This document shows positions 22,761 through 34,226 of a stretch of 64,000 nt of DNA, one piece after another. The position numbers and the translations under genes are program-made. The notes under the pieces were generated by a model. That model worked only from the letters and a program-made list of their open reading frames with translations. It ran no database searches and was not told where the DNA came from. Origin of the DNA: Delphinapterus leucas (taxonomy: Eukaryota > Chordata > Mammalia > Artiodactyla > Monodontidae); contig NW_022098049.1 of NCBI RefSeq assembly GCF_002288925.2, positions 8,305,350-8,369,349 of the forward strand. The letters are read 5' to 3'. The first letter of the stretch is position 1; every line of letters starts with the position of its first letter.

Positions 22761-23530
22761 AGCCAAGAATCATTTGTGTTCTACACCTCAAAAATAATTG
22801 AATCTTCCTTCAGGTAGAATCAGAGTCATTTTATTCTTTTCTAGTCCTGTCAATATGTCTCATGGCAATATTTTTAATTGAATTTAGCCTTCTCTATCCC
22901 AACACGATACCTACAGTATCCAAAGAACGGGGGATGTTTATGAAAATACAGAGATGCAAAGTAAGAAACCATAATATAAACATTGACCACAAAATTGGTG
23001 ATAGCTACAATTGTAATGATTCCCAACATCATTGTTATTATAGTATTAGCAAACACTCTTAGGTTTTACATGACAGAAACCCTACTCAAACTGGCTTAAC
23101 CAAAGGACAATTTATTATAAATGGTCTTGTGATTGCATGAGATAGGAATGTGTTTGTACCTTATCAGAAGTCAGAACCAGAAACTTGAATAGTATTGATA
23201 CAAAGGTCCTTGATCAATTATATTTGCTCCTTTTTTTGAATCTGATTTATTTCCCTACTTTTTTTCTCTCTTTTTAAGCTAGGTATCCTTCACTCTCATC
23301 CCTGCTTTATTTCTCAGGTTCACCTTGTATGATAAATGGCAAATGACAACTCCCAAGCTTTTCATATATTTCCCAAGGTTAGTGTTGATAGCATGAGTCC
23401 CTCCTTTCCAAGTCCAAAAATCCCAGGGAAGGGACCATTGGCCCAACCCCTGGACCAATCAAATGTACTCAGAGGGTGAGCTCATGTATGGGAGCTCCTC
23501 CTACTTCAGGCGTGTGAATAAGATGGGAGA
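22761..23530. repeat. unassigned, then an unnamed old interspersed repeat
   Basis: From about 23065 the words 'ctcaaactggcttaaccaaagg..aatttatt', 'aaaatcccagggaaggga' and 'cccctggaccaatcaaatg' follow an order I have seen in eutherian repeats, but I cannot give the family or its borders. Left of that nothing is recognised. Confidence 0.35.
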
Positions 23531-24304
23531 GGAATAATCTCAAAAGAACCAGGAGGAGTAGAGATGTCCTCCTTAGAAGGCAGGATGCTGAGAAGAAAAC
23601 AATAGTTGCCCATTATAATCACCATATTTATTTTTATTTATCATCATTATTACATTTCTGATGAAATTTTTTAGTATTTATAAATTTATAGGTTCTTAGA
23701 AAGAGTAGACTGGAAGGGACTTTATCACATCAGTAATTCTTTACAACCTGACACAGAACTATTGCTAATCCTTTCCAAGAGTTTGATGAATAATGTTTCT
23801 CCCAACAAGACTTCATCACATCCCCATGCTTTGTCCACCTCCTTCGCTATGAAGATTGGAAGCGCTGCCTTTTCTCCATTTCTGGCGTTTAATGCAGGTT
23901 CCTCTGCTGTTATTCTTAGAGATGATAAGGAACAGCTGGTCACCATCTTCAGCCTAATAATGTTTGATATGTCTGAAAACTGCTCTCAAGTCAATCCCTT
24001 TGCCTCCCTTCAGACTAAATATACCCAACTGCTCGCACCATGTGTCTGAGCCCCATCGTTGTGGTCACTATCCTCTCGATTGTGCCAGCTTCTCCTTTTC
24101 AGAAGGCGGGCCTCTACTTTGGCTATTGGTCATTGGCATCTCATTGCTTCCTCAAGGACAGTTCATCCCTGGAATATTGCAGGGAAGAGAATCAGTAGCT
24201 GTGCAAGGAGTCACATTCTGATGTGGATGAGCTGTGTGGCCAAAAGTCTCTGTGTGACTTTCCTAGTTGCTCTTGGTGGGATGCCAGTGTCTACTGTGTA
24301 GAGT
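23531..24304. other. unassigned; possible CR1/L3-like trace
   Basis: 'cttcagactaaatatacccaactgctcg' and 'gtcactatcctctcga' loosely resemble the tail of CR1/L3 LINEs. Overlapping open frames of 60-95 codons on both strands (23725-24301) are not recognisable. Confidence 0.35.
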
Positions 24305-24500
24305 TTCATGAGCATGGATTCAAATCCTGGCTCTAAGGCTTATTGATCATGTGCAAGTGATTCAATTCTCTGCCTCATTTTCTTCATCTGTGCTGTGGAG
24401 ATAAGAACGCCAATAATATTTAGAGGATTAAATAGGATGATTCATGGAAATGGATGAACAGTGTGCCAGATACATGAGAATTGCCCCATAAATCTTAGTT
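24305..24500 (+). mobile_element. MIR SINE
   Basis: Forward MIR: 'catggattcaaatcctggctc', 'ctctgcctcattttcttcatctgtg', 'ggattaaataggatgattcatgg', 'cagtgtgccagatacat'. Confidence 0.75.
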
Positions 24501-24559
24501 CTGTTCCTTTTCTCCTTGCCTGCATGGAGAAACCAGCAGACGATAGCAGCCAGATTAAT

Positions 24560-24690
24560 GAACAGAAGAAAACTCAGGTTCTGGCGCCAGCTCTACAGGG
24601 AGGTATGGGACCTTGGGAAAGTTTCTTTACTGTAGGACACTCATCTCTAAAATACAGAGCTGGAAGTGGAGATGAAATTGATTCCTAGAG
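24560..24690 (+). mobile_element. MIR SINE fragment
   Basis: 'ctcaggttctggcgccagctctac', 'gggaccttgggaaagtttctttac' and 'ctctaaaatacagagc' match the MIR core. Confidence 0.55.
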
Positions 24691-25084
24691 TTGCTGACAG
24701 CTCTAAAAATACAAAACCTTAAGACTACGAGTTTCCTTATATAGTTTGGCAATTTTCAATTTCAAGAACACCTCCTAACCACACACACATTGGCCACAAA
24801 AGCAACACTGAACAGAACAGGGTACCTTTAATTCACGGAATAATATTTTCTGCAGCTTTAATTGTTTTAAATACCTCCACTGAAGCAATACTGTATCTCC
24901 AAGAACTCCGGCTGTTTCTTGTATCCTCTCAAGGGGCAGAGTCAGGGAGTGAGGTAAGAGTGGGAAAAATCAGAAGTCCAAGGTGGCTGTGATCAATCCT
25001 GGAGAAGAGAGGTCAGAGCTGATCCCCATAGTGACCACCAATAATGAGGGAAGATCTTAGTGCCAAGATCCAGAACCTCAAGCA
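24691..25084. other. unassigned sequence
   Basis: No gene or repeat is recognised. Confidence 0.5.
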
Positions 25085-25300
25085 GGGGCAACCCGAGAGA
25101 GGCAGAGAGCATAGGGGTTAAAGAATGAGTCTGAGAGGCATGCACACCTGGCCTGGAGTCCTGTCTGTGCCGCTGCTTATAACATGAGGCTAATAGCAAT
25201 TATCTAGAAGGGCTGTTGACAGCATTAATGAGATCATATATGCAAAGTATTTAGCCTACGGTGAGAGTTCCATCAACTGTAGCTTGTGCTATTAACAGAA
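25085..25300 (+). mobile_element. MIR SINE, decayed
   Basis: 'gagcataggggttaaagaatgag', 'aacatgaggctaatagcaat', 'attaatgagatcatatatgcaaagtattt' follow MIR order, with the central core largely lost. Confidence 0.5.
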
Positions 25301-25634
25301 TCTACAATAGGAGCTTGGTGGGACTGTATCAATAGGGCCTAGAAAGACATGCTGGGGGCCCCTCTCCTTCTCCAGTTGCTGTGTGTTTATCCTTAATACA
25401 CAATCCTTTCTTTTGTGGAAGTTCTTGATCCCAATAAACCAAGAATTGTCTGACATTGTTTCGAGTGTGGAGAAAAACAAAACGTTACTACATTTGCCTT
25501 TTAGAAGGAATTTTATTAGATGCTTATTTTGGGGGCACAGTTTGCTCTTGACTGATATGTACTAGTGCTCTAAATTAACAATATTATTAAATGAGTTTGC
25601 TTTCTTCAGACGTATGCCAGTGGATGTAGGGGGA
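25301..25634. other. unassigned sequence
   Basis: No repeat or gene is recognised. Confidence 0.5.
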
Positions 25635-26445
25635 GACAGTCTTGAAGTCTGGGGTTAAGGTTTTATCACAGACAATCTTTGAAGGAGAAAAAGCACATTG
25701 AGATAAACATTCATGAGATTAGCATATTTAATTACATCAAAATTAAAAGCTTCCATTAAGTGACAAAGAAAGCAAAATGCTTAACTAAAATAATAAGATA
25801 AATGACAGGCTCAAGAAACTACATTCAATGAAAAGTTGGGACTCTTCTGACTGATAATTTAAAGAGAATAAACAAGATGCTAAGAGCCTAATACACACAC
25901 AGGCAAAAAACATAAACAGATGTGTCCCAGAGAGAAAACAAACAGAAAAATTACTGTTGCAAATAATCCTGAGATATGCGAACTACAACGCCAAAGTGCT
26001 TGATTCACCCATTAATTATTACCCCTTTCTCGAACAATTAGACTCAATGGTAAGGACAAGGAGATGAATGAAATAATCTTATATATTGTGGATAACAGTT
26101 TGAACTGGTACAATAGTTTGAAAAAGCCTTTTGATAATTTGACTCAGGAGACACTTCTGGGATATTGACCTAAACAAACAGTCCAAAATATAAAAAATGA
26201 CCTCTGCACAAAAATGTCCATTTCTAAAAGCAAAAAGTTAGAGGCAACACAAATGCTCAAATAATATACAAACGACCACAGATTCATTCAATGTGACATT
26301 ATATAGCCGTTAAAAATGATCCGTGTACAGAATCTATCATAACTTGGTAAGCTGATGCCATCATACGTCATGGGAAAAGTAAGGCGCAAAATAGTTTGTC
26401 AAACTTGGACATATTTTAAAAATGAGTAATAAATGTACTAAAATC
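25635..26445 (+). mobile_element. old L1 (L1M class), ORF2 3' part and 3' UTR
   Basis: The order of L1 ORF2 C-terminal words is kept in decayed form: 'aattacatcaaaattaaaagcttcc', 'ggcaaaaaacataaacagatg', 'gataacagtttgaactggtac', 'ctctgcacaaaaatgtccat', 'gacattatatagccgttaaaaatga'. Many indels and stops place it among the older L1 copies here. Confidence 0.7.
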
Positions 26446-26494
26446 TGATTATTATTGCAGTGGTCGAATCATCCACCTGAAACAAACAGCTTTC

Positions 26495-27925
26495 CTGTTT
26501 CCTTCTTCCTTGAATAATTACAGGCCCATTTCTTTGCTCTTCTTCCCAGCACAACTTTTCACATCCCACGGGCCCTGTCCCCACAGTTCTTGTCAAGGCT
26601 TTCATATATTTTATTCTTTGGTAACTTTTCTATTCCATATTACTCGACTTCTCATCAGCCTTTGACAGAGTTGACCGTCAGCTCCTTTTCTGAGCTCTCT
26701 TCCTTGGGTTCCCCTGACACTACACCCCCTGATACTCTTCCTGCCCCCCGACTGCTCTTTCTCTAATTCCTTGCTATCTCTTCTTCTTTTCCTTGACCTC
26801 TAAATATTGTAGTGCCCCAGGCATCCATTTCTGGGCTCTATTGTCTTCTCTTTGTGCCCTTTCTCCTAAAATTAGTATCATCCAGTATCATAGCTTTAGG
26901 TATCATCCATATGGTAATGATTTCCAAATCAGCATTTCGGGTCCAGTCTTGACCTCTTACTGAGCTCCAGGCTCATACATCTAACTACTTCTTTGCCACC
27001 TCCACTTGCATATTTCTCATGCATCACAAACACAACATGACCAAACCAAAAGATTGATTCTCATTTTCCTCTGTCCCAACCTGTATCAATCCCAGTCTTC
27101 GTATGTCAGAGAATGGCATGACTATCCACCTAGTTGCTCAAATTAAAGACCTAAGGGTATTCTTTCACTCTACACATGTGATCCACCAGCATGTCTTGTC
27201 AGCTTTATTCTCTGAATCAGTATAATTCTCTTCATCTCTATGTACATCACCTTAATCTCTAACATTGCAGTTTCTCTTCTGAACCACTGCTATAGCATCT
27301 AAATGTTCTTCCTACTTCTCCCCATATGTCCCATCGTTTATTCTTCACAAGCAGCCAATGTGATCTTCTAAAACATAAATCAGGTCATATTACTCCCGCC
27401 TAAGATTCTCCAATGACCGTCCATTGGCCTCGGGATAGAATCCAAAGTCCAAGACAGCATGTTTTTGTCTCTGTCTGAACTCATCTCTCATTCATCTTTG
27501 TTTTGAAATCACATTGCTTCCGACTCTTTAACTTCTTTCAGGCTGAGCTCATGCAAACCTTAGAGTCTTTGCATTAGTATTCTTTGACTGGGCAATACAG
27601 ATGATATACACCTAACTACAGATGATACTAAACTTCCTGTCATCTAGATTTCACCTTAAATACCACTTCCTCAACGACATCTTTCCTGACCTCCTCAATC
27701 CATTTTTTTCTCCCACTAGATTAACCTGTTTATTATCATTCCATTTCCATCACATTCTATACCATTATAGATTTATTTGTTGAGTTGCTTATTGTTTTTC
27801 TACATCCCTCAAGAATGCGAGCTTCAGGGATCAGGGGACTTATCTGTTTGGATCATCACTATGTTCTCAACATCTAGACCAGTGCCTGACACATAGAAGA
27901 GTAGATGCTCAATGAAAATATTTTG
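26495..27925 (+). mobile_element. long L2 LINE copy, ORF2 3' part to 3' end
   Basis: About 1.4 kb of nearly continuous L2. In order: 'ggcccatttctttgctctt', 'tcatcagcctttgacagagttgacc', 'gtagtgccccaggcatcc', 'aagattctccaatgaccgtcc', 'atttcaccttaaataccacttcctcaacg', 'gtgcctgacacatagaagag', 'gatgctcaatgaaaat'. The encoded reverse-transcriptase C-terminal part is full of stops and frameshifts. It is the longest L2 in the window and has no younger insertion. Confidence 0.85.
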
Positions 27926-28084
27926 CGTAATTGTGGGATTTCTCCCCCAAACTTTCCATATTTTTTCTGTCAATTTTAGAGTTAAAAATAAACTTCTATG
28001 TATAAAAAGAAATGTAAACGTGCATGCCGTTATATTTTAAGATTCTAGTAAAGAAATCATCGCCATTAGATTATTTAGCTGCTC

Positions 28085-28285
28085 CCTTACTTCTCTGTGT
28101 CTAAATTATTTAAATTCTCTAAAACTCAGTATACTAGTCTGTAAAATAGGGCTAATAATTATACTGGACTTGCCTTCCTTGATGATTTGCTAATAGGAGA
28201 CAAATGAGACAAGGCACAGGAAAGCACTTATTGAGTTGTTAAATGATTCAGAAACATCTAGTGTTATTTGCTTTTATTGTCCTGT
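28085..28285 (+). mobile_element. MIR SINE
   Basis: 'ctcccttacttctctgtgtct', 'gtctgtaaaatagggctaataat' and 'aggaaagcacttattgagttg' match MIR from its core to the 3' end. Confidence 0.6.
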
Positions 28286-28769
28286 TCGCTCTTTTCCAGC
28301 TCCTATTCTTCTATAGGGTAAAATATATTCAGGAAACTCCCTGAGTAGAGGCTGGTGGGGAAGGCGGAGAGGTCGCTTATAATTATAAAATCAAATGTAA
28401 ATCGGTCTTCAGATGGCTAATCTCCTCTATCTGCAAGCATCTTTTCCTTGATTTGAGGGAAAATTCCATGCATGAAAGAAGTCTGATTTGAGCCTTTTGG
28501 ATGTATTATCTGCATTACCATCTACCCTTTCTCTTTGTTCCTGGATGTATTTCACTCTGTGTATTTTAACTACCAGCAGTGCTTATAACCACCCAGAGAA
28601 ATGCCAATTGGTTGTGCCACCAGAGTAGACGTTTGACAGTAGAACAATGAATCGAATGGCTATAAACCAAATTACCACTGCAGCTTCCCATGGTTCTCTA
28701 GAGGTAATTCTGCACAGGTCCCCAAAGGAAAAAGGCTTAAGGAAATCAACAAGACTGAAGCCTCCCATG
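28286..28769. other. unassigned sequence
   Basis: Two small opposed open frames (28583-28862) are not recognisable. No repeat is seen. Confidence 0.5.
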
Positions 28770-28940
28770 AAAGGCAGAGTTTGGCGTCTTGAGTTTAATT
28801 TTCAGCTCTGTCTGTTTACCAGCTGTGTGACTTTAGGGAATGAAAATAGGGACACTGAGTGATTATAAGACGTAATTTGAATAATATTTGTGAAAATATC
28901 ATTTGTAAACTATAGCATGCTAGGTAAAGGGAAGATATTA
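28770..28940 (+). mobile_element. MIR SINE
   Basis: 'agtttggcgtcttgagtttaa', 'ctctgtctgtttaccagctgtgtgactttaggg' match the MIR head and core. A second weak MIR-like patch lies at 29030-29110. Confidence 0.6.
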
Positions 28941-29193
28941 ACAGACGCAATCGCTCTAATCCACTGAACGGGCATCTTGGCTGTCAAAGGAAATAGATTT
29001 AAAGTAGCAACACAAATCCATCTCTCCACTTAACGCTGGACTGTGCTAGTTTGGGAAGCTCAGATCTCTCGGAGTCAAACCCTGTAACTTGGTCTGTAAA
29101 ATATGAAAAGTGGGACCCATTCATCCCTACCTTTTCCTTGAACTTTTTTTGTGTGTGTGTGAGGATGTGATGTCTGGAACTGTGCAGCCATCC

Positions 29194-29900
29194 TTTTTTT
29201 GGGTAACTTTATTTAGTTATTTATTTTTATACAGCAGGTTCTTAGTTATCTATTTTATACACATCAGTTTATATATGTCAATCCCAATCTCCCAATTCAT
29301 CCCCCCCTCCGCTTTCCCCGCTTGGTGTCCATACGTTTGTTCTCTATATCCATGTCTCCACCCCTGCCCTGGAAACCAGTTCATCTGTACCATTCTTCTA
29401 GATTCCACATATATGCGTTAATATACGATATTTGTTTTTCTCTTTCTGACTTACTTCACTCTGTATGACAGTCTCTAGGTCCATCCACGTCTCTACAAAT
29501 GACCCAGTTTCATTCCTTTTTACGGCTGAGTAATGTTCCATTGTATATATGTACCACATCTTCTTTATTCATTCATCTGTCAATGGGCATTTAGGTTGCT
29601 TCCGTGACCTGGCTATTGTAAATAGTGCTGCAATGAACATTGGGGTGCATGTGTCTTTTTGAATTATGGTTTTCTCTGGGTGTATGCCCAGTAGTGGGAT
29701 TGCTGGGTCATATGGTAATTCTATTTTTAGTTTTTTAAGGAGCCTCCATACTGTTCTCCATAGTGGCTGTATCAATTTACATTCCCACCAACAGTGCAAG
29801 AGGGTTCCCTTTTCTCCACACCCTCTCCAGCATTTGTTGTTTGTAGATTTTCTGATGATGCCCATTCTAACTGGTGTGAGGTGATACCTCATTGTAGTTC
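29194..29900 (-). mobile_element. 5'-truncated L1, ORF2 3' end plus 3' UTR, comparatively young
   Basis: The plus strand is a well-kept reverse complement of L1: T-tail, 'cttcactctgtatgacagtc', 'gggattgctgggtcatatgg', 'ctgtatcaatttacattccc', stopping at 'gtgaggtgatacctcattg'. Little divergence compared with other L1s here indicates a later insertion. No clear TSD is seen. Confidence 0.9.
29569..29892 (-). pseudogene. L1 ORF2 C-terminal fragment
   Basis: A 107-codon frame encodes the C-terminal part of the L1 ORF2 protein, beyond the endonuclease and reverse-transcriptase domains. The [14 protein letters not shown] segment is the cysteine-rich motif (Cys-x3..-Cys pattern with the following His) of the ORF2 C-terminus, and [11 protein letters not shown] and ALFTIA follow in the usual order. 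The frame stays open across the whole fragment, which again points to a young copy. It starts at an internal methionine created by 5' truncation, lacks every catalytic domain, has no promoter of its own, and cannot act as a retrotransposase. Confidence 0.85.
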
Positions 29901-30414
29901 AATTCTTATTTCAATTTTTCTAAGGATACAGTGGCAGAAACGCCAGGTTCCTGTGTCTTCTTCCAGTAGGTGGCGTCTTTGAGCACCAAATTTTCTCAGA
30001 AGTAACATTTTGTAATTTTTTTCTTTTTTTTTCATGAAAAGAGAGGGAAAGGTTCATCGATGTCGATTTTTACTATCTGTAAACCATTTCCCAGAATATA
30101 TCCACTAGGCCTGAAACTATCAGAAATATAAAAATTGAAGCACATAATATGCTTCTTGTTACAATCATGAAAATGATACCAGTTTGTTAAACAAATTTTC
30201 TTACTTTTTGAAAGCCTTGTAATTTTGTGTGAGACCAAGGACATATACTGAAACTTGATTATACTCTCTGCCATGGAAAGAAATAGGCAAGTTCGTTTTT
30301 CCTCTATTGGAAAGTTTTACATTTATTTAAAAATGGGCATGATGCATGGTGCCCAGTAGGATTTTCCCAAGGATCTCATGAAGGTGGATGAAATGGGATG
30401 ATAATTAGGAAAGA
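29901..30414. other. unassigned sequence
   Basis: Right of the L1 break nothing is recognised. A T-rich patch lies at 30010-30035. Confidence 0.5.
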
Positions 30415-30830
30415 AGGGCTATTAACACTTTAAAAATACCTACTATTTATTATCTTCATATATTATTTTTTAAAAATATTAATTAATTATTTTGGCTGTA
30501 CCGGATCTTAGTTGCGGCACACGGGATCCTTTTATTTTTTTTTTTAGTTGCGGCATGCATGCGGGATCTAGTTCCCCCAGGGCTTGACCCGGGCCCCCTG
30601 CACTGGGAGTGTGGAGTCTTACCCACTGGACCACCAGGGAAGTCCCTGTCATATTTTATATACAGCTATAGTAACAATGATTAGAGTTAAATATTCTCCC
30701 CTATATTTTATTACATGGAAACACGAGGCTGAAAGACGTTAAGAGATTTGCCACTAAGAAGAAGTAAGTGAACACTTAAATGTAAATCCACTCTGGCTAG
30801 CCTCAGAGTCAGAGCATTTGCAGACTACAG
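30415..30830 (-). mobile_element. MIR SINE split by a tRNA-derived SINE
   Basis: Left piece 'aaaaatacctactatttattatc' and right piece 'attttattacatggaaacacgaggctgaaagacg..aagagatttgcc' read as one reverse-complement MIR around the younger insertion at 30470-30646. Confidence 0.5.
30470..30646 (-). mobile_element. tRNA-derived SINE with internal duplication
   Basis: Tail side 'attaattattttggctg', then 'cttagttgcggcacacggga', a T-run (30530-30545), a second 'ttagttgcggcatgcatgcggga', a B-box region 'gggcttgacccgggcccc', and head 'ccaccagggaagtccc'. The repeated ttagttgcggca block is partly a family trait; the T-run between copies is not, as far as I recall. A candidate TSD (tcatatattat / tcatattttat) is imperfect. 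Confidence 0.75.
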
Positions 30831-31120
30831 AGCTGTCGCCCTGCGGAGCAGACGTGGTGATACAGATTTGGGACAAGGGAATATTTTCAAGCCTTCCTCA
30901 AAGGTATACACTGAAGCTTCTCTGTTTTCATGATGAAAAAGGTTTGGAGAGGGTATAGATTGGACTAAATCAAGGTTTATTGTCCATTTTCACTAGGAGA
31001 CATTCACCAAAGAAAGAATAGCTAGGCACTTGGAGCCTCTACGGTAAAACAAAGAATGCTGCCCACCACCTACAAGACTCAAGTCATTAGCCACTGCGGT
31101 CACTGACCTACAGAGAACGC
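30831..31120. other. unassigned sequence
   Basis: No gene or repeat is recognised. Confidence 0.5.
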
Positions 31121-31528
31121 TGAAAAGAATTCAGGAGGAAAAACAGGATAAGGCACTCTGTGCTTTGGAAAAACAGGCCCTTAAATAGTTAGATATTTCT
31201 CAGGAAATATTGTAATGAACTTAGATTCTTGCATCTGCCCATACATAAAGAAGCACTAAAATCATTAACTGGGATATCTGTTCCTTGTGATGAGCAGTAA
31301 TCTTTTACCGAGTTGTAGACTTGACTGCACACATTCTCTAGCCAAAATCATATATAAACTGTTTTTTTCCCCCTGCCTCTTCAGAGCAGTTCCTCAGAGC
31401 TACCTGAGAGGCTGTCTCCTGGAATATAGGCCTCAGTAAGACCCTGAATAAAACTAAACTCACAGCTCCTACATTGTGCATTTTTATTACAGCTGACACT
31501 ACCTTCTGTCATATTGCATTTATCTGTG
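31121..31528 (+). mobile_element. LTR, family A, left copy
   Basis: This roughly 410-base segment recurs at 33795-34226 in the same orientation, as a diverged copy. Shared words include 'ggcactctgtgctttg', 'gatatctgttcctta/tgtgat', 'cctcttcagagcagttcctcagagct' and 'ctcacaactc/ctcacagctcc'. 'ccctgaataaaact' supplies the AATAAA signal expected before the U5 end. The family name is unknown to me; it looks like an ERV LTR. Confidence 0.65.
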
Positions 31529-32012
31529 AAGGTGAGTAAAACATACTCTCCCGAAATATGCTACTTTGGCATATTGATTATTGTGAATTAAACTTACTGA
31601 AGAAATAGCAGGTGCAAGAAGAACATTCTGACCATCCTTTGTCCCCCTCAAGGCAGGAAATAAACCTCCCATGTGAAACATACCTTCTCTGTACCAGGGG
31701 GTAAAGAGACATCCATCTTACCAGGAATAGGAAGTTCAGGTCTAAGAAGTCTGTATAAACAAACCTTGTTACTTCTTCACTACTTAGCTACCCCAAGCCC
31801 AAAGACCTTTGTTTTACAAATTCTTCCCAAATTTTGTTTCTTTGTCCAAAAAGTATAAAAACTGCTCGCTTTGGTCACTTCTTTGAGCATCATATCTTTG
31901 GGGATCCCGTACATATGAAATTAAATTTTTTTTTCCTGTTAATCTGTTGTATGTCAATTTAATTATTAGACCAGCCAAAGAACCTAGAAAGGGAAAAGTT
32001 TTCTTTCCTTAC
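31529..32012 (+). mobile_element. LTR, family X, ERV1-like
   Basis: Starts near 'ccgaaatatgctactttggc', has a TATA-like 'aagtataaaaactgctcgc' at about 31850-31868, an AATTAAA-like signal near 31920, and ends with 'gaccagccaaagaacctagaaaggg'. It abuts LTR A directly. The related inverted copy is at 32800-33322. Confidence 0.6.
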
Positions 32013-32799
32013 ACCTACATCATCCCAACCCCAGGAAACACAGGGGACAAGAAAGAGTCAATGTGCTCAGGGTTGGGATAAAGTTAAAAACCCCAGGGGA
32101 AACTGAGGCAGAATCCCAGGTATGTACATTAGGGCAAATAGTGGGGAACCAGTTGACCGTGACAGTGAATACATATGGGCAAAGGCTGACTCCACGCATA
32201 TTGGATGCCAGGTTCATGAAAGAAAGTCTCATTCTCAAGTATGATTTTTAAGTGGTTATGTGGATGGACTCTGGCATGACTGTCCTGATTTCAACTTCTG
32301 TCTCAAGATGCTCTGAATGTACTGACTCAGCAAGATGTTACAAGCATACCGTAAGCAAATAGGGTGAGGGGTCCCCAGAGAAAGAGAACCAGACATGGCT
32401 TTCTCGACAGAAGAGAAATTCCTCCTCCCAACTCTCCCAAGTCTTTCTTCTCCACCATTCTGCTCACTCACTCTTCTTTAAAACCTTAAAGAAAATATTC
32501 CCCTCCCCCAACTTTCTAGCCTGAAATTCTCAAAGAAATCTGAGAATTTCCTCCTCAGACTAGAATTCATTCTGCTTCCTCCTACCTTTATACTCTTTAC
32601 CCTGGGCACTGCATTTCTGCTATTGATGTTTCCCCCAGAGGAAATTATTATTTCTCCTGTCACCTCTTCCCTCACCTACTTTTTTTTTGCATTAGATGTG
32701 TTCTTCAGAACCCATGGATAGCCTGATCAGATGTTGAGGAGTTCATAAAACATATTTTTTTAAACATATTTGTTTAAACATATTTTTTAAACTCTGTTT
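32013..32799. other. unassigned; between two LTRs
   Basis: No retroviral gag, pol or env reading frame can be seen between the LTRs. Short open frames (32020-32675) are not recognisable. Bases 32745-32815 are A/T-rich with repeated 'aaacatat' words. Confidence 0.5.
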
Positions 32800-33322
32800 A
32801 AAATTTTTTTTAAATTTTCCCTCTACTCTCCTAGGTTTTTGCCTGAGACCGCCCTGTAATAAAAGACATTAATAGGAGAAAAAAAGAAGTTCACTAACAT
32901 GTATACCTCCTACATACATGGGAGATACTCAGGAAAAATGAGTAACTCCTGAAATGGTCCAAGCCATCACCTTAAATACCATCTTCAGCTAAAGACAAAT
33001 GAAAGATGTTGGGTGGGGGAAGGACAGCTATGGGAAATTACCAGGAAAAGTGCAGTAAGCAAGAGCATGACTGCAGTGCAGATCTGAGTGAATGCCTTTC
33101 TCCAATGAAAAGAGTGTTGAGAGATTTAGGAGCGATGTCCTCTTTCAGGTACAGAGAAGGAGACACTCTTACAATTGAAGATTTCCTTTATGAATGCAAA
33201 TGTCTTTTACATAAGGGTAACATCTTCTTTTTTAGAGCTTTTCCTGTGGTTGCTGTTTCTTAAAATTAATCAGTTCAAGATAAGCCTCATGCCAAAGAGA
33301 CATATTCTGGGGTGGCAGATTT
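32800..33322 (-). mobile_element. LTR, family X relative, inverted
   Basis: Reverse-complemented, it begins 'gccaccccagaatatgtctctttggcatg', matching the start of the plus-strand X copy, and ends after an AATAAA-type signal with 'gcaaaaacctaggag'. The middle differs enough to suggest a different subfamily. Confidence 0.55.
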
Positions 33323-33649
33323 TGCTTCTTTTCAAGTGGAAAATATGAATATCACTCTCCTTATCCTCAGAAATCCCTTAGGAGCTCACAGTAGGACAGC
33401 TGCCACTGCTTAAGGTCTGAGCACTTCCCGCTCAGAGAGCCTGGAGGAGCTTAGCACAAGTCTTCCTGCATATCAGACTCCATATCACTAAGGTGGGTGT
33501 TGGAAGGATCTCTTGACAAAAATGCTCTCTCTCCGGTCCAAGCTAAAATTCTCCCATCAGCTATTTCTTCGTGTGTGGGTATTAAAATATGACGGGAGTG
33601 AGCAGAGAAGAAATTAATAGCTAAATTGGGTGCCTGCTTTTCCGCAGGT
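33323..33649. other. unassigned sequence
   Basis: No gene or repeat is recognised. A 70-codon minus-strand frame is not recognisable. Confidence 0.5.
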
Positions 33650-33794
33650 GTTTGCACATCCATTACTTCATTTAATCCTTACATAACTGTACGAGCTGTT
33701 GTTATTCCAATTTTTTAGATGAGGAACAAAAGAAGAACAAGGAGCATCACTCATCATCCAGTTATACAAGGGTTAAATTGCAACCCACTGCAGT
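33650..33794 (-). mobile_element. MIR SINE fragment
   Basis: 'cttcatttaatccttacata', 'tttttagatgaggaac' and 'gggttaaattgcaaccc' follow the MIR reverse complement. Confidence 0.55.
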
Positions 33795-34226
33795 TGTTCA
33801 GCATGGAAAACAGGATGAGGCACTCTGTGCTTTGAATAAACAGGTCCCTAGATAGTCAGATGCATATCTCAGGAAGAAGTTCAACGACCCCAGATTCTTG
33901 CACCTTTTCCCATATATAGAAAAGCACTGAAATCATCCAATTGGGAGATATCTGTTCCTTATGATTATCAGTAATCAGTAATATTTTACCAAAATGTATG
34001 CTTGACTGCGTGTATTTCCTAGCCCCAAAATTCATACACATGCTGGCTCTTTCCCTACCTCTTCAGAGCAGTTCCTCAGAGCTGTCTCCCAGGCTACAGT
34101 CCTCAGTAGACCCTGAACAGAACTTAAACTCACAACTCTTATGTTGTGTACTTTTCCTTAAGTTGGCAAACCTGAATAATAGCTTTTGTGTCACAGCTGA
34201 TATTCTCTGCATTGCATTTGTCTTGA
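33795..34226 (+). mobile_element. LTR, family A, right copy
   Basis: Same family and orientation as 31121-31528, including 'ggatgaggcactctgtgctttg' and 'tcttcagagcagttcctcagagct'. Relative to the left copy it has an extra segment of about 30 bases near 34165-34195. The divergence is large enough that the two are either an old pair of 5' and 3' LTRs or two separate solo LTRs. Confidence 0.65.

Noticed and set aside
29569..29892. Open L1 ORF2 C-terminal frame as a possible active gene
   Set aside because: The copy is 5'-truncated and lacks the endonuclease and reverse-transcriptase domains and a promoter.
31850..31868. TATA-like box as a host gene promoter
   Set aside because: It lies at the expected place inside an LTR, and no host exon follows. 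It is at most an old LTR promoter.
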